Both the position numbers and the translations under genes were made by a program. From Rallus limicola (taxonomy: Eukaryota > Chordata > Aves > Gruiformes > Rallidae): DNA of 64,000 bases. The stretch's first letter is position 1; each line of letters starts with the position of its first letter. Below the pieces are notes generated by a model that saw only the letters and a list, made by a program, of their open reading frames with translations, was not told the DNA's origin and made no database searches. The stretch covers positions 15,740,146 through 15,804,145 of the forward strand of contig JAKCOZ010000001.1 in assembly GCA_022605955.1 (NCBI GenBank), in the 5' to 3' direction. Below, one piece after another: positions 37,635-49,756 of the stretch.

Positions 37635-38175
37635 ATAAACTGTTTGGATTCCAGAATGTTGCTCCATGGGGCTCCTATCCACTCACTCAGCATTCAGTCT
37701 TTTCTCTCTGCACTGGTTTCCCTGTTCATATCCCTTTTGTGAAGCAAGGTGGCTATTCTGGCAACAAGGAGCAGCAAATCCCAACAGCCAGGCAGCTATA
37801 ATACATCATAAGAAAAACTGTCTGGCTGATGTCAGACCCTGCAGCTGATCTGCTCTGTTATAATGAGCCAGAACATACCACAGAACCTGGACACTCAGGT
37901 CTTGGAGCAAGCATCAGGCCCTACAGCACTATGCTTGTTGCCCCAAATAATCCTTTTCTGTGAAAATGAGATGTTTTCCATAGCAAAGCCTCCATGAAAT
38001 TGAGAAAAACAACTTTCTATTGAAAAACGGTTATGATGAGAAGCTCTCTGGAGGACCTCAAAATACAAAGGTACAAAGAGTAAACAACTAATATTTACCT
38101 GAAATACCCAAGTCAAAGCAGACAGAGATTCTAACAGGAAGGCAGACCAAAATGGGGCTCCCACAGAGCAGCCAT

Positions 38176-38265
38176 ATTTCCCATAATATGGGGAATTTCC
38201 CATATGGAAAAATTCCCATATAATGAAAAATTTCCCATATAATGAAAAATTTCCCATTTGGGAAA
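38176..38265. repeat. Five-copy 18-bp palindromic minisatellite
   Basis: Five head-to-tail units of 17-19 bp occupy 38176-38193, 38194-38210, 38211-38228, 38229-38247 and 38248-38265. The unit is approximately aatttcccatataatgaaa. Several units are near-palindromes: the second holds ttcccatatgga and the last is tttcccatttgggaaa, so each copy could form a small hairpin. The array lies inside the longest open frame of the window (minus strand, 38491-37895), where it produces a repeated G-x-F/S-x-x-Y-G-K-like pattern. I see no reason to regard that frame as a gene. Confidence 0.85.
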
Positions 38266-39229
38266 AGCAGAGCCCATGTTTCCCTGCTTGCAAAAACTGC
38301 CAAGAGTTTGGCACAGGTTTTTTGCTCCAAACCAAATGATTGATAGGTGTTGTCACTGGGTGCCAAGGCAAGATCCCCCTCATCAGCAGTCCCCAAGGAA
38401 GTGGCAGCCCCCAGCTCCACTGAAATCCAGCAAGAGCTGTGCAGCCAAGGGCTAGGTGAGGGAGCAGCCACTTTGGCATCACCTGAAGCAAAGCATCAGC
38501 GTGATCCCAACGTGGTGTGAAGCATCAGGACCTGCATCCCAACCCTCACAGCTCTCTTGGTCTTTGCTCCCCTGGGAATGGCCTTTACTACCGTGATAAG
38601 GGCATCTTGGGAAGACATTCCACGTGTGACTGGAAGGGAAGCCAGCTACTCCAGAAGCCAGAACCAAATTTGGATTTCCCTGCTCTACTCTGTAATCTTG
38701 CTGGAAAAACAAATCCAATTAGGAAGTTGACCATATGGTCACTCTGCTGTGTCAGCACACATGTACTAGCTCATCCAGAGCATCCTCTTGTCTCCTGAGA
38801 GCATGGTGCAGTTGCACCATCTGGTAACCCATTGCAGCAGTGGCCCACAGGGACTTTCTTCCAGGGGCTGTTGCTGTCACCATAGGGTCAGATAGCTGAG
38901 GTAGCTGAGCACAGAAAGTGTCTGGCCCAAGGCTCTGATCTCTAGGCAAAACAAGTCACTTTGAACAGGTAGTCACTACTTCTGCTATTTTCATTAGGCA
39001 CAGCAGTCCAGAAATCCCAAGTCTGGCTTGAGAGACAACTGACAGCTCACTTCTGCACCTGAATGCTCCACACTTCAAACAGAAGAAGTGCTACACTCCA
39101 CAGGATCTGAAAAATACTAGTCCCAGGTATCTCTAATTAAGATTTTTAAATTACTGGATGCTTCTGATTTCAGTCTGTGCCCACTGCCATCCCCTCTGTA
39201 TAAGCAGGGAGCCAAGAGCAGCCCTTTCC
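38266..39229. other. Non-coding DNA, no gene recognised
   Basis: Unique sequence with modest GC and overlapping short frames on both strands. No repeat family is identified. It carries the first half of the 198-codon minus-strand frame. Confidence 0.57.
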
Positions 39230-39312
39230 TCTCAGGGGTGTTGTAAAGATAAATTAATGTTTGTGAAGCTCTTGGGTTCTATAATGATGAGCACTCAGAT
39301 ACTACCATGATA
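39230..39312 (+). mobile_element. MIR-type SINE, 3' part
   Basis: The string ggtgttgtaaagataaatta, then atgtttgtgaagctcttggg and gatgagcactcagatactac follows the MIR 3' region ('gttgttgtgaggattaaatg', 'agttaatatatgtaaagcgc', then the 'agtgctcaataaat' end). It is diverged but colinear. The 5' half is not recognisable. Confidence 0.6.
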
Positions 39313-39654
39313 AAAAAGGACTACGAGGAAATCAATAATCCCATCTTCAGAGCAGGACTTACACAGTGTGTTGTCAATAAGGCCTAGAGCCACGCACTGA
39401 ACAAACACAGGGAAACAAAGTGTAATCTGGCTGCTCATTAAGTGAGCACCATCCTTCGAGCAGCTGACAGAGGTAGGGGACCGAGAAGATAAACAAAAGT
39501 CTGTGAATACATAAGAGGCTCTGGCCAACTTAACTCTGCCCTGTTGAACAGTCGAGCATTTGATTTTGCAAGAGTTACTTACGTTTTCATCCTCTCCTTT
39601 GTTCTAGGTTCTTCAATTACTCAAGAAGGCCTTACCTAGCCATCACAACAGGTG
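39313..39654. other. Spacer between two MIR remnants
   Basis: No gene is recognised. A minus-strand donor-like string GAAAAC|gtaagtaac lies at 39583/39582 with no convincing acceptor on that strand. The 77-codon minus-strand frame is unremarkable. Confidence 0.55.
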
Positions 39655-39775
39655 GTGGAGCTCAATTAAACCTTGTTTTCAGATGAGCAGAAAGTACAGC
39701 GGAGTCCAGCAACTTGCCCAAGATTAACCTCAGAGGGAAATAAAGGGAGAATTTAGATTCTTTCAGCCTTAAACT
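39655..39775 (-). mobile_element. MIR-type SINE, core, reverse orientation
   Basis: The reversed MIR core is visible as cttgttttcagatgagcaga ('cattttacagatgaggaaac'), gtccagcaacttgcccaaga ('aagtaacttgcccaaggtca') and agggagaatttagattcttt. It lies about 340 bp from the plus-strand MIR 3' piece at 39230 and in the opposite orientation, so these are two separate insertions. Confidence 0.65.
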
Positions 39776-40163
39776 TTAGCTTCAGGACAGCTCATCCATT
39801 AACAAGTGGAAAGACCATGCCTGGGCATAGAAAAATTGTAACGATTATCCTTTCTGCATCCCGATTTCGGCAAAAAGGGAGAAATGCTGAAACATTAGTA
39901 GTGACATTCTAGTAAAATTCCTAAGAGAATGAACAGCTGAGCACTGATAATTGTTTTCTTGCTGTGGAAAACCATCCTCACAGCATTTTTAAGGAGTATT
40001 TCCAGATACAACTGAGACCACAGGTCCAATGCCCTATTCCTGTGTATCCAGAATTTAGCACTGTGACTCTCATCTGAGCTGAAAAGTCTTGCTCCTCAGG
40101 AAGAAGAGTCCAGATCTTATCTTGCTATTCCTTCAGCCAGAGTTCATTTTTATAGAATGAATA

Positions 40164-40214
40164 AAATTAGAAGAGGAAAGAAAAGGGAAAAAAAAAAGAA
40201 AAGACAGGAAAGGA
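40164..40214 (+). repeat. Polypurine tract
   Basis: About 50 bases are almost all A and G (gaagaggaaagaaaagggaa, then an A run). Low-complexity sequence with no coding meaning. Confidence 0.8.
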
Positions 40215-40628
40215 TGTTTCCCTTAATCCTAGGGTTAAGGAGCAAATGCTATCAATAGGACTAAAGTAGACAGGCTGTATGTGCTATGAGATAGCTATTC
40301 ACCAAGGAGAACAGCAAATTAGAAGGAAAGTGCCAAGAACAGCCACCGTGCCTTGGATTAATGACAAGAAACAACATCTTTATGTAATAAGATCCAGTGC
40401 GTCTAGCACTGTAAACTGCAAGGAAAAATTGAAACATGTACAAAAAAGCTGAAACACTTCCAAATTTGCTCACATTTTTTCAGGCCTTGAGCACGCTGGG
40501 ACACCTCTTCCTGCCAAGGCAAAGAAAAGAGGATCTGAGGAGGGAAGGCAGAGAAAAGGCTGCGGCAGGAAGAGCTTGGGAGTCAAAGAGTTCCTTATGT
40601 CCCTACGCCTGAGGAGCAGCCACACGTT

Positions 40629-40651
40629 CACACACACACACACACACACAC
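40629..40651. repeat. (CA)n microsatellite
   Basis: Eleven uninterrupted CA units are flanked by cacacgtt on the left and cgttgc on the right, so the flanks echo one another (acgttcacac / cacacgtt). Confidence 0.93.
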
Positions 40652-42072
40652 GTTGCTCTACTGACAGCCCCATCACCTACTGGGAACCAGCACCAGGGGA
40701 AAAAGCACCTGACTGCCAGCACTCAAGATGCCAGCCTCATCCCCAATGAGAGCAGTGTATGAGGACGGGGTGCCATTACCCATGTGTAGAGAGATCCGGT
40801 GCAATATGGCTATTAACAGTCCTAAGAGCAGAGTCACCCACTGTGAAGCAGGAGAAAGACAACCAAACGATAAGCCATTCAGCATGGGTAATGGCAGATA
40901 CCTCCTACACGCACACCCTGATTCAGATTTTCGTCATGTCACTTCAGCCAGCAGGCAGGGAGCCCATGGGAAGGTAAGGATGCAGTTTAAGCTAGTAAAT
41001 CAGGCTCCCTTTGTAGTCATTGATGGGAGACAGGCACCTCCACAAGCCATCCAGCCCACCTGCCTTGGACATCAGCAGTTAGACAGCTTGCTTAGAGAAG
41101 AGACGTGTCTTTTAGACAGCTCACCTCCACATTTCAAGCCCCATGACAAGCCTGTCTGAATTTGAGAAATAACTCTCAGCCAAATAAACCCAGTCCCAGG
41201 GAAGTAGGCTCCCTCTGAGCTCACGAGTCACTGCAACAACCAATGTGGTGAGGACACCCACATTATCAAGCACATGGGTGCGCCACAATGAGGTTGCAGC
41301 TACTACAACCCCTTTTTTATACAAACACGCCAGTTTTCCTGAGGGTGCCCATGAGAAGGGCGTCCCACAGCTCTGCACAGGCTGTAGGCATCTGGGGGTC
41401 TCTGGCAACTCTGCCCCTCAGGTAAGACTGGGTGTTCAGACGGGCCAACACTGCTGAAGGTGGAGAGAAAACCATCCTTCAGAGCAGCAGCATCAGTTGT
41501 CCTCCTCCCAGCTTCACATGCTTCTGGCCACGTGCCTGTCACTCCACTTTGGAAATAAGGAGCTGCCCCCAGCCCCTAGCCAGCTTTAACCCCTGGTTAT
41601 TTCCAAGCCCTATCTTCTACTTGTGATCAAGGCTGCTCTCCATTTGACAGACTGTCCCTGTCCCTTGGCTGCCACTCAAACTGTCCTTATGCACAAGGAC
41701 CTGGAGGGGAGGACATGCCTCAGGAAAGCCAGTGCAGGAGCAAGAGGCTCCCCACTGCAACATCTCAGGGCATCACCTGCACATGGTGGGCAGCTGCTGA
41801 CCACCATAAAATTCCCTCCTTGTATGAATGTAGAGAAGAGGCTTTCACAGCTGGTTTGTCTATGTCACCAAAGGTCAGAGTTGATGCAGGTTACATAGGG
41901 AGCTTGAAGGTGTCAGTTCCCAATGCTGGGGATGCCAGATCTCCAGCTCCCCAGCACAGTGCAGCTGCACTCTGTATACATTGCATCCCTTCCCTGTATC
42001 CACCACGCAATGTTTTCTCACCACTGCTCCAAGGGAAAGAAGAAATGTCAACTGAGGTTGTATCAGTACGGT

Positions 42073-42082
42073 GGGGGGGGGG
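42073..42082 (+). repeat. G10 homopolymer
   Basis: Ten consecutive G follow tacggt and precede aaacagg. Confidence 0.9.
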
Positions 42083-44354
42083 AAACAGGTAATAGAGTCA
42101 GTGAGAACAGTAAGAGACAAAGAAGAGAACACCCTGGGGAGGTGATGTGAGGAGATTAGAGAGACAGAAGCAGACAATAAGGTAAGAGCTATCAAAGCGA
42201 TAAAACATTAGGTAAGGACCAAGGTACCTACAACATTAAACAGAGTGATTTGGGAAGAGCACAAGTGTGTTTATATGCTGCAGGAGAGAGACTTCAAGGC
42301 AAAGTTGCACATATACCTGAGTGCTCTGCCTGCAAGACTCCCTCTGAGCAGCACAGTATTCATCCTTCCTCCTCTTCTTATCAGGACTCCCTCACACTGC
42401 CTCATCTTGCCTTCTGCCCAGACAGGGATAACCCACAAGGGAGAGCTCAGACAGATGCTAAGAAGTTCACTGTGACCCTACTCCACTGCTCATCAGGCCA
42501 CACCACCCACTGGCAAGCGAACCATCTCTCAAATTTCCCTCTGGGTTTGTATCACACCCTGCCCTACTGAACAGTCATTTCCACCCTCTGAAATTTAGCC
42601 CAGCACCAGAGAGAATAATTTTTACAAGCTGTCATTTTCTTTAAGCAACCTTTTAGCCAAATTCAACACTTTACCCAATTTGAATAAATTTCTCTCTACA
42701 ACTGTCCTGCCCCTCAGCATAAACTCCCTCCAAAGACTGTTAATGTCAGCTGCATCCATGTATTTTTTTCATTTTCCCTTTCTACCTCTTTAGGCACACA
42801 GGCTGCTTTTATTAAGAAGGTAGAGAGGGTTCACTGATGATCCACTCCTCCAAAGCTTTGGTCATCTTGCTCTCCATTAGCATTAGGCTGTACTACTGTC
42901 ACTGTAACACCTGTGAGCATGTACCAGCTCCCAGGAGTTGAAAACAAACAAAGCAGCATTTTTCATCCCTTTCATTACAAAGTGACCACTCCTGCACAAC
43001 CCTCAGTCCTTTACAGTGTTGTCTCTTGGATGCCCACCAAAGCCTGTATTCAGTATCCCTACCCCTCCCTTCCAGGTCACCATCCTTCAAGACTACTCCA
43101 TTCTTGCAGTATCTCATTAAGTGCAATCCTGGAAATTTAGCATGACTCTAGAAGATTGATTAGTAGATCTTAAAACCACAAACTGTGCTGAGTAAAGAAA
43201 AGGGCATGAGAACTGCACTCAAAACTAACCCCATTATAAAAAAAAAGTGGGAGACCTTGGTTTGAGAGGGTAGCAGCAGCAGTTTGTAGAAAATAGCAAC
43301 TAATTCTGAGCACACAAAAAAAAGCAGAACTAATAAGAATTATTTCTCACAAAGACAGGCACCAAACAGTGGAAACAAAAACAGTTCCCTTTGAATCACC
43401 TGCCTCTCTTGCTGATGAATACCAGCGTTATGACTGAATCAGAACTCCTCACCCAGTGGGAGTTTGAGCTGTTGCAAGAGTACAAAAAACACTGCAGGTC
43501 TGGTGTCAAGCCACAAACGGGACACACAGGAGTAATGCGATAGGTCTGGGCCTTAGTGCAGTAAGGGAAAAACTTCTACACAACCAGTGCTTTTCTACAG
43601 CAGCCTCAGGCTGCTGAATTGCCTGTGCACTTGATTGCTATGCTACAGGTTTGTCCCCAGGTGAACTCCAAAACATGGCTGAGCCTCCAACTAGTCAGTA
43701 AGTTGGTCAAGATCTTTCTTTGTGATGAGGTAAGGTATCGCAGCCTGGAAGGAAAAGGTCACTGTAATTAAATTTTTAGACCAAAGACGCATACATGCTC
43801 GAGGGGCAGAGGGAGAAAGATGAACATAAAGCAAGCCATTAAGTAGAACCCACTGTGCCCAGATTAGTCAGAGCTAGGCTGACCTGTCCAACCAAGGTAG
43901 AGGTAATATCCACTTTGGGGGGGGTCCCAGCCTTCTAAAGCAAGCAGCTCATCTCTGTGTTGCATCTGTTTACCTAGCAGAAGAGAGGTATGGAGGACTT
44001 CTCTGCTCTATGGGAGCTCTCACTCCTTACAGCATGCAGGAGGCACAGAGTTTGGGCAGGAACACTTCCCTAAGCTTGACATGGTCCTTCACTGCTCTAC
44101 TCAGCAGGTAAACACAGGCTTGTCACCACCAGGTGCTGAGATGGTAATCTTCAATCACATCCCCATAGCTACTGATCACGAGCAAGAAATTCCCATCAAA
44201 AGTAGAAGTAGCTTGAAAGGAACAGACAGGGGAAATTCTAATAAGAATTAAGCAGAAAGGTTGTTTACTAAAGCAAGTGATCTGGAGGGGTTGCAGACTC
44301 TCAGAAACCCTACCCAAGTTAGGGATCAGACAGAGGAATATAACAAAAAGCAAT

Positions 44355-44565
44355 AAATGAGCATCTCAATTCAGACCAAATGTCTGTCCAGCCTGGGCTG
44401 CAACACAGCTGCCCAGGGAAGTGTGTAAAAATGGGACGAGCAGACACAATATTTCCCTTAGGCATTCTTCCACCTGCCAACCATTCTCATCTCATGGGCT
44501 TCCTGAGCCAAATCAGGTTTCTGTATTTTTCACTCCCCCTTCGAGGATTCCTCCTAATGAGGGAG
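44355..44565 (-). mobile_element. CR1-clade LINE 3' UTR fragment, reverse orientation
   Basis: The plus strand reads tcagaccaaatgtctgtcca, later atgggcttcctgagccaaat, caggtttctgtatttttcac and ggattcctcctaatga. This order matches the reversed 3' region of amniote CR1 elements ('cagaccaatggtccatctag', 'gacttcctgagccagaggtt', 'ttctttgactttaat', 'gaattcccctcc'). The match is patchy but colinear over about 200 bp. The subfamily cannot be named by eye. Confidence 0.6.
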
Positions 44566-47500
44566 GAACGGGAACAGCCAAAGAGAGAAACAACACTTGA
44601 GGAAAGCTAAGGTAATTCCTGATATCAATCTTGATATAGGATAATAGAGAGACAGCATCAACATGTAGGCTTCCCGTACATAATCCACTCAGATGTGAGC
44701 TGCCATACTGCTCTTGCAAATGCAGATGCATGTCTCAGATCTTTGGAAGAAATTGGATGATATGCTGCTGTCTTGTACTGCGGATGTTTTATCAATAGCC
44801 TTAACCAGACACTTCCGATCCTGGGATCCTATTACAAAAATGATGGGGAGAAAAACCCAAAAGACTTTCTGAACATTTTCTGGCTGTGATTACCAAAGGG
44901 TGGAAAAAACCAGCTCAGGCTTATTGGAAGCCATCAATCCTAGGGAAGGATGCTAGTTCATTATGAAAGCCTGTTATTTTGTCGTCTGAGATAATAAAAG
45001 CGAAGGAGTGAACAAAAAGTAAATGTTAACTCATGCTGGTATAGTCCTGTACCACATTTTGCCTTAAGTACAGTAATATTTGTCTACTGAACTGTGTCTC
45101 ATGGTGTTTTCCAATGCCAAACAGATAAAGACTGATCAAGAAAAGCAGGAGACCAGTGACCCAGGCTCACTTTGTGAACCATGTCAAACATACTTCACAT
45201 CCTGCCTTCCCACTCCCTCTTAGAAAAAACCAAAACCAAATCTAACATGCACTTGCTGACCTGTCACCTGCAGACCTTGGTTGAATCAGTGTGAAGAACA
45301 GACAATTCCACCCTTTTATAACAGATCTAGCGTGGTTCATGGGAAGGGAGAAGCAGCAAACTGTGGGCAGGACAGACCACGCACAGGAAGATCACTAAAG
45401 CAAGATGCAGTACCTGCCACCTCTAAATGAGGTTTGCAGAGCTGAAAGACTCAGAATTAAGGCTGGATTGGTTTCTACATTTAAAAACAGTCACTGTTAC
45501 AGGTGTTGAGATTTATTTTTTCTAACTAAAACCTTATCTAAATTGCTAAGTGAATTTAACAATGGATTTTGGCCAGGGAGTCTAGTCATTTATTGTATTT
45601 GTTGACTTAATGGGCATGATTCCACCCCCACCCTCCCCACTTCTACATTTAGCTCTCAAACTAGGTCGTGGTGACTACACACTTCCAGTCTGAAGGCAAT
45701 GGCTCTCAGCTGCTTGCACGGAGGGAAGAGAGAGAGAAGCAAAAGGTGATGGTATCTCACCACGAGTGCAGTATTTGCATCTAGGCAGAGTGCAGTACAG
45801 ATTGGTCCAAAACCTCATGAGCAACAGAAGTTGAGCTTTCTGGTTCCTCCTGGGATCTACCACTGCCTGGATCCCCAGACACTCTGTGATGTCCATTTCT
45901 TCAAGAGCTTTGCCCCTAACAGCCAAGGTAAAGTAGTCAGAAAAATTCTTTTGTCTACTTTTACAATCAGAACTACATCCTACCCCAGCAGTATGAAGAA
46001 GGGAGTGAGAGTCAGTGAACCTGAAGCTGGTGACTGTCTGGTGGATGCTGTCACTTTGAGGAATGAGGAAAAGAGGAAGAAAATGAGGAAGAGTAAAGCA
46101 AAACCAAGCTAAAACCTCAGAGGATGAAGAAACCTATCCTTGTGTCCAGCATAATTAGACAGCATACCACCTCTACAGAAGAGAAAATAAGAGGCAAGAA
46201 GATGTAAAGAAGAGTTGCATATTGTCAGATTTTTTTTTTAGCTTCTTCATCAACCAAATTTTTCTTGTCTTCCCCTCACCCAGCATCTCAACACTACTGA
46301 CAAGTTAGTTTGATGGAGCAACTTAAATATTTCATGCAATCATCAGACTCACAATCCTTCTCTCCCCATCTGCTTCAGCTTGGCCCTGCCAAAATCTCAG
46401 CAGGACATGACCCTTGGCAGACTACCTAGGCAAGGGCTCCTTCACCCCTACTCCTTTGCAGTTCACCTTCCCGCCAAACATCCAATTTTTCCTTCTCTTT
46501 TCCAGAGAAATCAAGTCCCAAATTGAATTTTCTTCTCCCCATTTCCATGCTTCTTCCTCATGATTCACCTCTCTTCAGACATCAGCCTCTTCATTTCCTC
46601 TTCTATTCCTTTTCTGGTTTATTTTCATTCATAATGAGACATTGCCTGAGGTCAGGATTAATAACCCACACTTCAGGCAGCCATTAATCCATCAGTAATC
46701 AAGTAGTGGCACGAGGAGACCGGCAGGCCACTGTACAGGGGGCAGACCTGTTGGCAAAGCTGCACATGGGCCTGGGGACCATGTGCAGCTGGCAGGGCAA
46801 CAGTGACCAAAGGTGAGGTCAGCCTGGAACAGGAGGGTGGCAGGGATCTCTGAGGAGACCTCTTCTGGGACAAGTCACCTGCAGCAAGACTTGAGCCCTG
46901 GTTTTCCCAAGTGAAGGGTGCTTGCACTGAACCCTTCAAGCACACAAGGGAAAGGCTTCTTTTCACTGAAAGCTCCTCCGGCTAAAACAGGAGTATTTCT
47001 GGCTGTTGTGGAAAGGGGACCTGGCATGGGCCAGGGAAGCTCTTCATGGAGAAGCAGCAGCTTGCTAAAGCAAGGAAAGACTCAGCATACTGCAGCCTGA
47101 GAAACAGGCTTGTTTCTTTACCACTTTGGAGCTGATATTTGTCTCATCCAGGAGTCCCTGTGGCAGCTACACACCACTCAGGGGATCTCACCCAAACTGC
47201 TCATGAACCACAGGATGGGCACCCCCATGTAGAAGAGGTAGCTGCTTCTCCTTTTAACTCTACTGACCCCTTGATTCCTTCCTTAGACATTATTCACCTG
47301 TTAGATGCTGAGGGGGTGGTGGCTCAACACCCCAACAAGGGGAGTGAACAAAGTGATTTTGCAGAGACAGAGGAGGATTATTTGGCACAGATGAGTAAGA
47401 GGCACTCTGGCTGTGCAGGGACTCCTGTACTGCAGCAGTTGTTAGAGACAAAAACTGCAGCAGGGAAAGACACTAGGCCACAACCAGAGGATTGGAGTGA

Positions 47501-49740
47501 GCAAGATGTTGAAGGGCAAGAGGTGAAGGCCAGTGAGATCTGATGGGGCTAGTTCCTAGGCCCTGCAATGAGGGAGAGCATGTCTTAGCCAGCTGAGAGG
47601 CTGAGTTAGGGCCAAAGGCACCAGCAGGTAGGGGCTCCAAAGATGGATGGGTCACAAGGCAATGGGAGATGAACAATGGTGAGAAGAATTTACAGAAGAT
47701 ACACATAAAGAATGGGGTTTCATCTTTTGTCCTACCTCTCTAGGTCATGTTACCTATATAATCCAGTAGTTGAAGGTCTTTTGACATTTGAATTATGGGA
47801 CCATTAGCTTCCTCTTCAGTCATTACTGAATATGTTAAGTATCACTAGACCTCCACTAGCCCATTTCTGTTCCTGTTTACCATAGTGGGAGTGTTGCCAT
47901 TAGTTCTGCTGCCTTCAGTGCTGTACCCACATTCCTGAATCCCCAGAAAGGACCTTTCTCACTCCTTGTTTCGTTGTTTGTACAGAAGCTGTGGCAGGAT
48001 GCTCTCCCAGGCTCCTACCACATGGGAAAGTAGCACATTAGGTGGCATGTACCAGGGAGGCTGTTTTAACCAACCCATGGAGAGTTATAAGTTGTAGAAA
48101 TGCTCACAGTGGAGGATGAAGGGGCCAAGGAGAGCAGCCAGCAGGAGATGGAGTGCCTTTGCTCTGCATTGTTTTTAATCTCCTTACCAGTCTCCTTTGC
48201 CTGAATGGGATTAGAGAAACAACAAGGGAGCTTCACTCCCAGGCACACTCCATGGCAACACATCAGCTTTAAAGACATACCAGCTCCTAGGAGCTCTAAT
48301 GCACTACCTCATCTTAGTCCCCAGGTCCTCTTTCACACACCTTCTCCATGCTCCAGCCTGGCCAGCCTTCTCAAGAGGTCCTGCTGCTTGAGGTTCTCCC
48401 TCAGATGGGCAGATACACAGAAGGACAGTGAAGCACCCAACCTGGGAACTGCCACAATGTTCAGACTTGCTATCACTTCTTCTTTTGGACCTTTCCCCTC
48501 TTGTCCTCCAGCAACACCCACCATGTGAGCATCCCCAGAGCAACATCTCACCAATGCACAGGCAGCAGCTAAGCACAGGCTCCTCTGAGAGCTCAGCTCC
48601 CAGCCTGCAGTCAGAGAAGGCAGAAGATGTTCTGCTTTGTTTCCTCTTCCCACTGGGCCTTTGTGAAAGCAGATAAATGACAACTCAACAGCTGCCTCCT
48701 GTCTGGGGGACAGGGTGGGAGGTACAATCATTTTGGGGAAAGGAGAATTAATCTGAACAAAGCACAAACCAAGTAAAGCTGAAACTCAAACCCAACTTGC
48801 CAGCTCAGATTTCATGTTGTTTCTCTAAGTGCCTGGTTCAAACAGAAGCATGAAAACAGCACAGACAAATGCTGTCCTTTATGGTATACTCAGCCTGACC
48901 AAGGCAAGAAAGGTGACCAAAGTCACAGAAAGAGCTTGTTCCCTCTTGTAAGATTTATACTCGTTTGAAAAACCCAAGAGGCTCTGAACCAGAGTTAACA
49001 AGCAGAGCTCTCTGGAAGTCAATGGAGCAGTACCAATTTATTAACCACAGTAGATATAGCTCAAACATTTGAGCACTTTACCTGCACTGAGCCCAGCATC
49101 TCTGGAGGCTCATCCCACCCTGCATGGCAGGGGCAGCCCCATGCCCACAGGGCCTTCCTATCACCAGCCCACAGACAATTTCTCCAGTCCCAGTAGCACA
49201 TCTCAATTTTCAAGTCGAGCCACACTTCCTGCATCCCTCAGTGGCTGCCTGGATACGTCAACCCAGAGGGTGGTACCCAGGAAGGGCTGGCACAGGTCCT
49301 CTCCCACCATCAACCCACAGTTCCTCACACTGGCCTGTTACACTATGATCCCAATGCACCTGAGCTAGGTTTGGGAGCCCACTGATTTTAACACACTTCA
49401 GGCACTGTCCTCCTTATCAGTGGCCTCCAGACAGCCCAAAATACAGCATCCCACTGAATTTCCTCCACCATGACCTATTTGCTCATCATAGCTCCACAGT
49501 CTTCTCCAAGCTTCAAGACTCACCTTCCAGTCAAAAGCTTTCAGGTGCCCTCAGGATTTTAAACATCAGTGCAAGGGCCCCCCTTACCCCTGTATCACTC
49601 TGGCATCACACAGGCAGATGCGGAGGGGAAGGTACAGCAAGTCTCTCCTTGGGATAACTCCAGGGGAACTCAGCCATAGTTCAAATATTTACCTAAGCCT
49701 CACCAATGCAAATACCTTCTAATCCTCCTGTATCTTTCAG
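44566..49740. other. Non-coding DNA, no gene recognised
   Basis: The main open frame is 134 codons on the plus strand (47139-47543), with acidic composition (EDYLAQMSKRHSG, PQPEDWSEQDVEGQEVK). I cannot assign it, and no promoter, splice site or poly(A) signal supports it. CpG-bearing AT-rich patches at about 44745-44840 and 44965-45060 could be regulatory. Minus-strand frames near 48.3-48.8 kb are counterparts of equally open plus-strand frames. Confidence 0.56.
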
Positions 49741-49756
49741 GGATGGCAAGAGAATG
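49741..49756 (+). other. Candidate 16-nt microexon
   Basis: GGATGGCAAGAGAATG is preceded by a strong acceptor with a pyrimidine-rich tract (taatcctcctgtatctttcag). It is followed by a near-consensus donor (gtgagtac). Sixteen nucleotides would shift a reading frame, unlike most conserved microexons, so it would act as a regulatory or untranslated exon if real. The 150 bp downstream are AT-rich and unique (tccgatttaaacag, gtcaaatatatttattg), resembling a conserved intronic flank. No host gene is recognised. Confidence 0.22.

Larger units (their letters stand above)
33901..38175. other. Non-coding DNA, no gene recognised
   Basis: It contains the AT-rich block at 34140-34300, a G8 run at 34673-34680 and an A19 run at 37616-37634. 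Open frames stay under 115 codons until the 198-codon minus-strand frame that starts at 38491. No named transposon is recognised. Confidence 0.57.
39776..44354. other. Non-coding DNA with simple repeats
   Basis: A purine tract (about 40164-40214), a CA microsatellite (40629-40651) and G10 (42073-42082) and G8 (43917-43924) runs are present. A 143-codon plus-strand frame (40728-41159) and 95- to 125-codon frames around 41.1-42.2 kb overlap one another on both strands and match no family I know. A CCTCAG|gtaaga donor-like site at 41421 has only weak acceptors upstream. Confidence 0.57.

Noticed and set aside
37895..38491. Longest open frame (198 codons, minus strand) as a gene
   Set aside because: No domain, no splice or promoter support, Trp/Phe-rich low-complexity sequence produced by the tandem repeat inside it. 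Length is only mildly unusual for chance.
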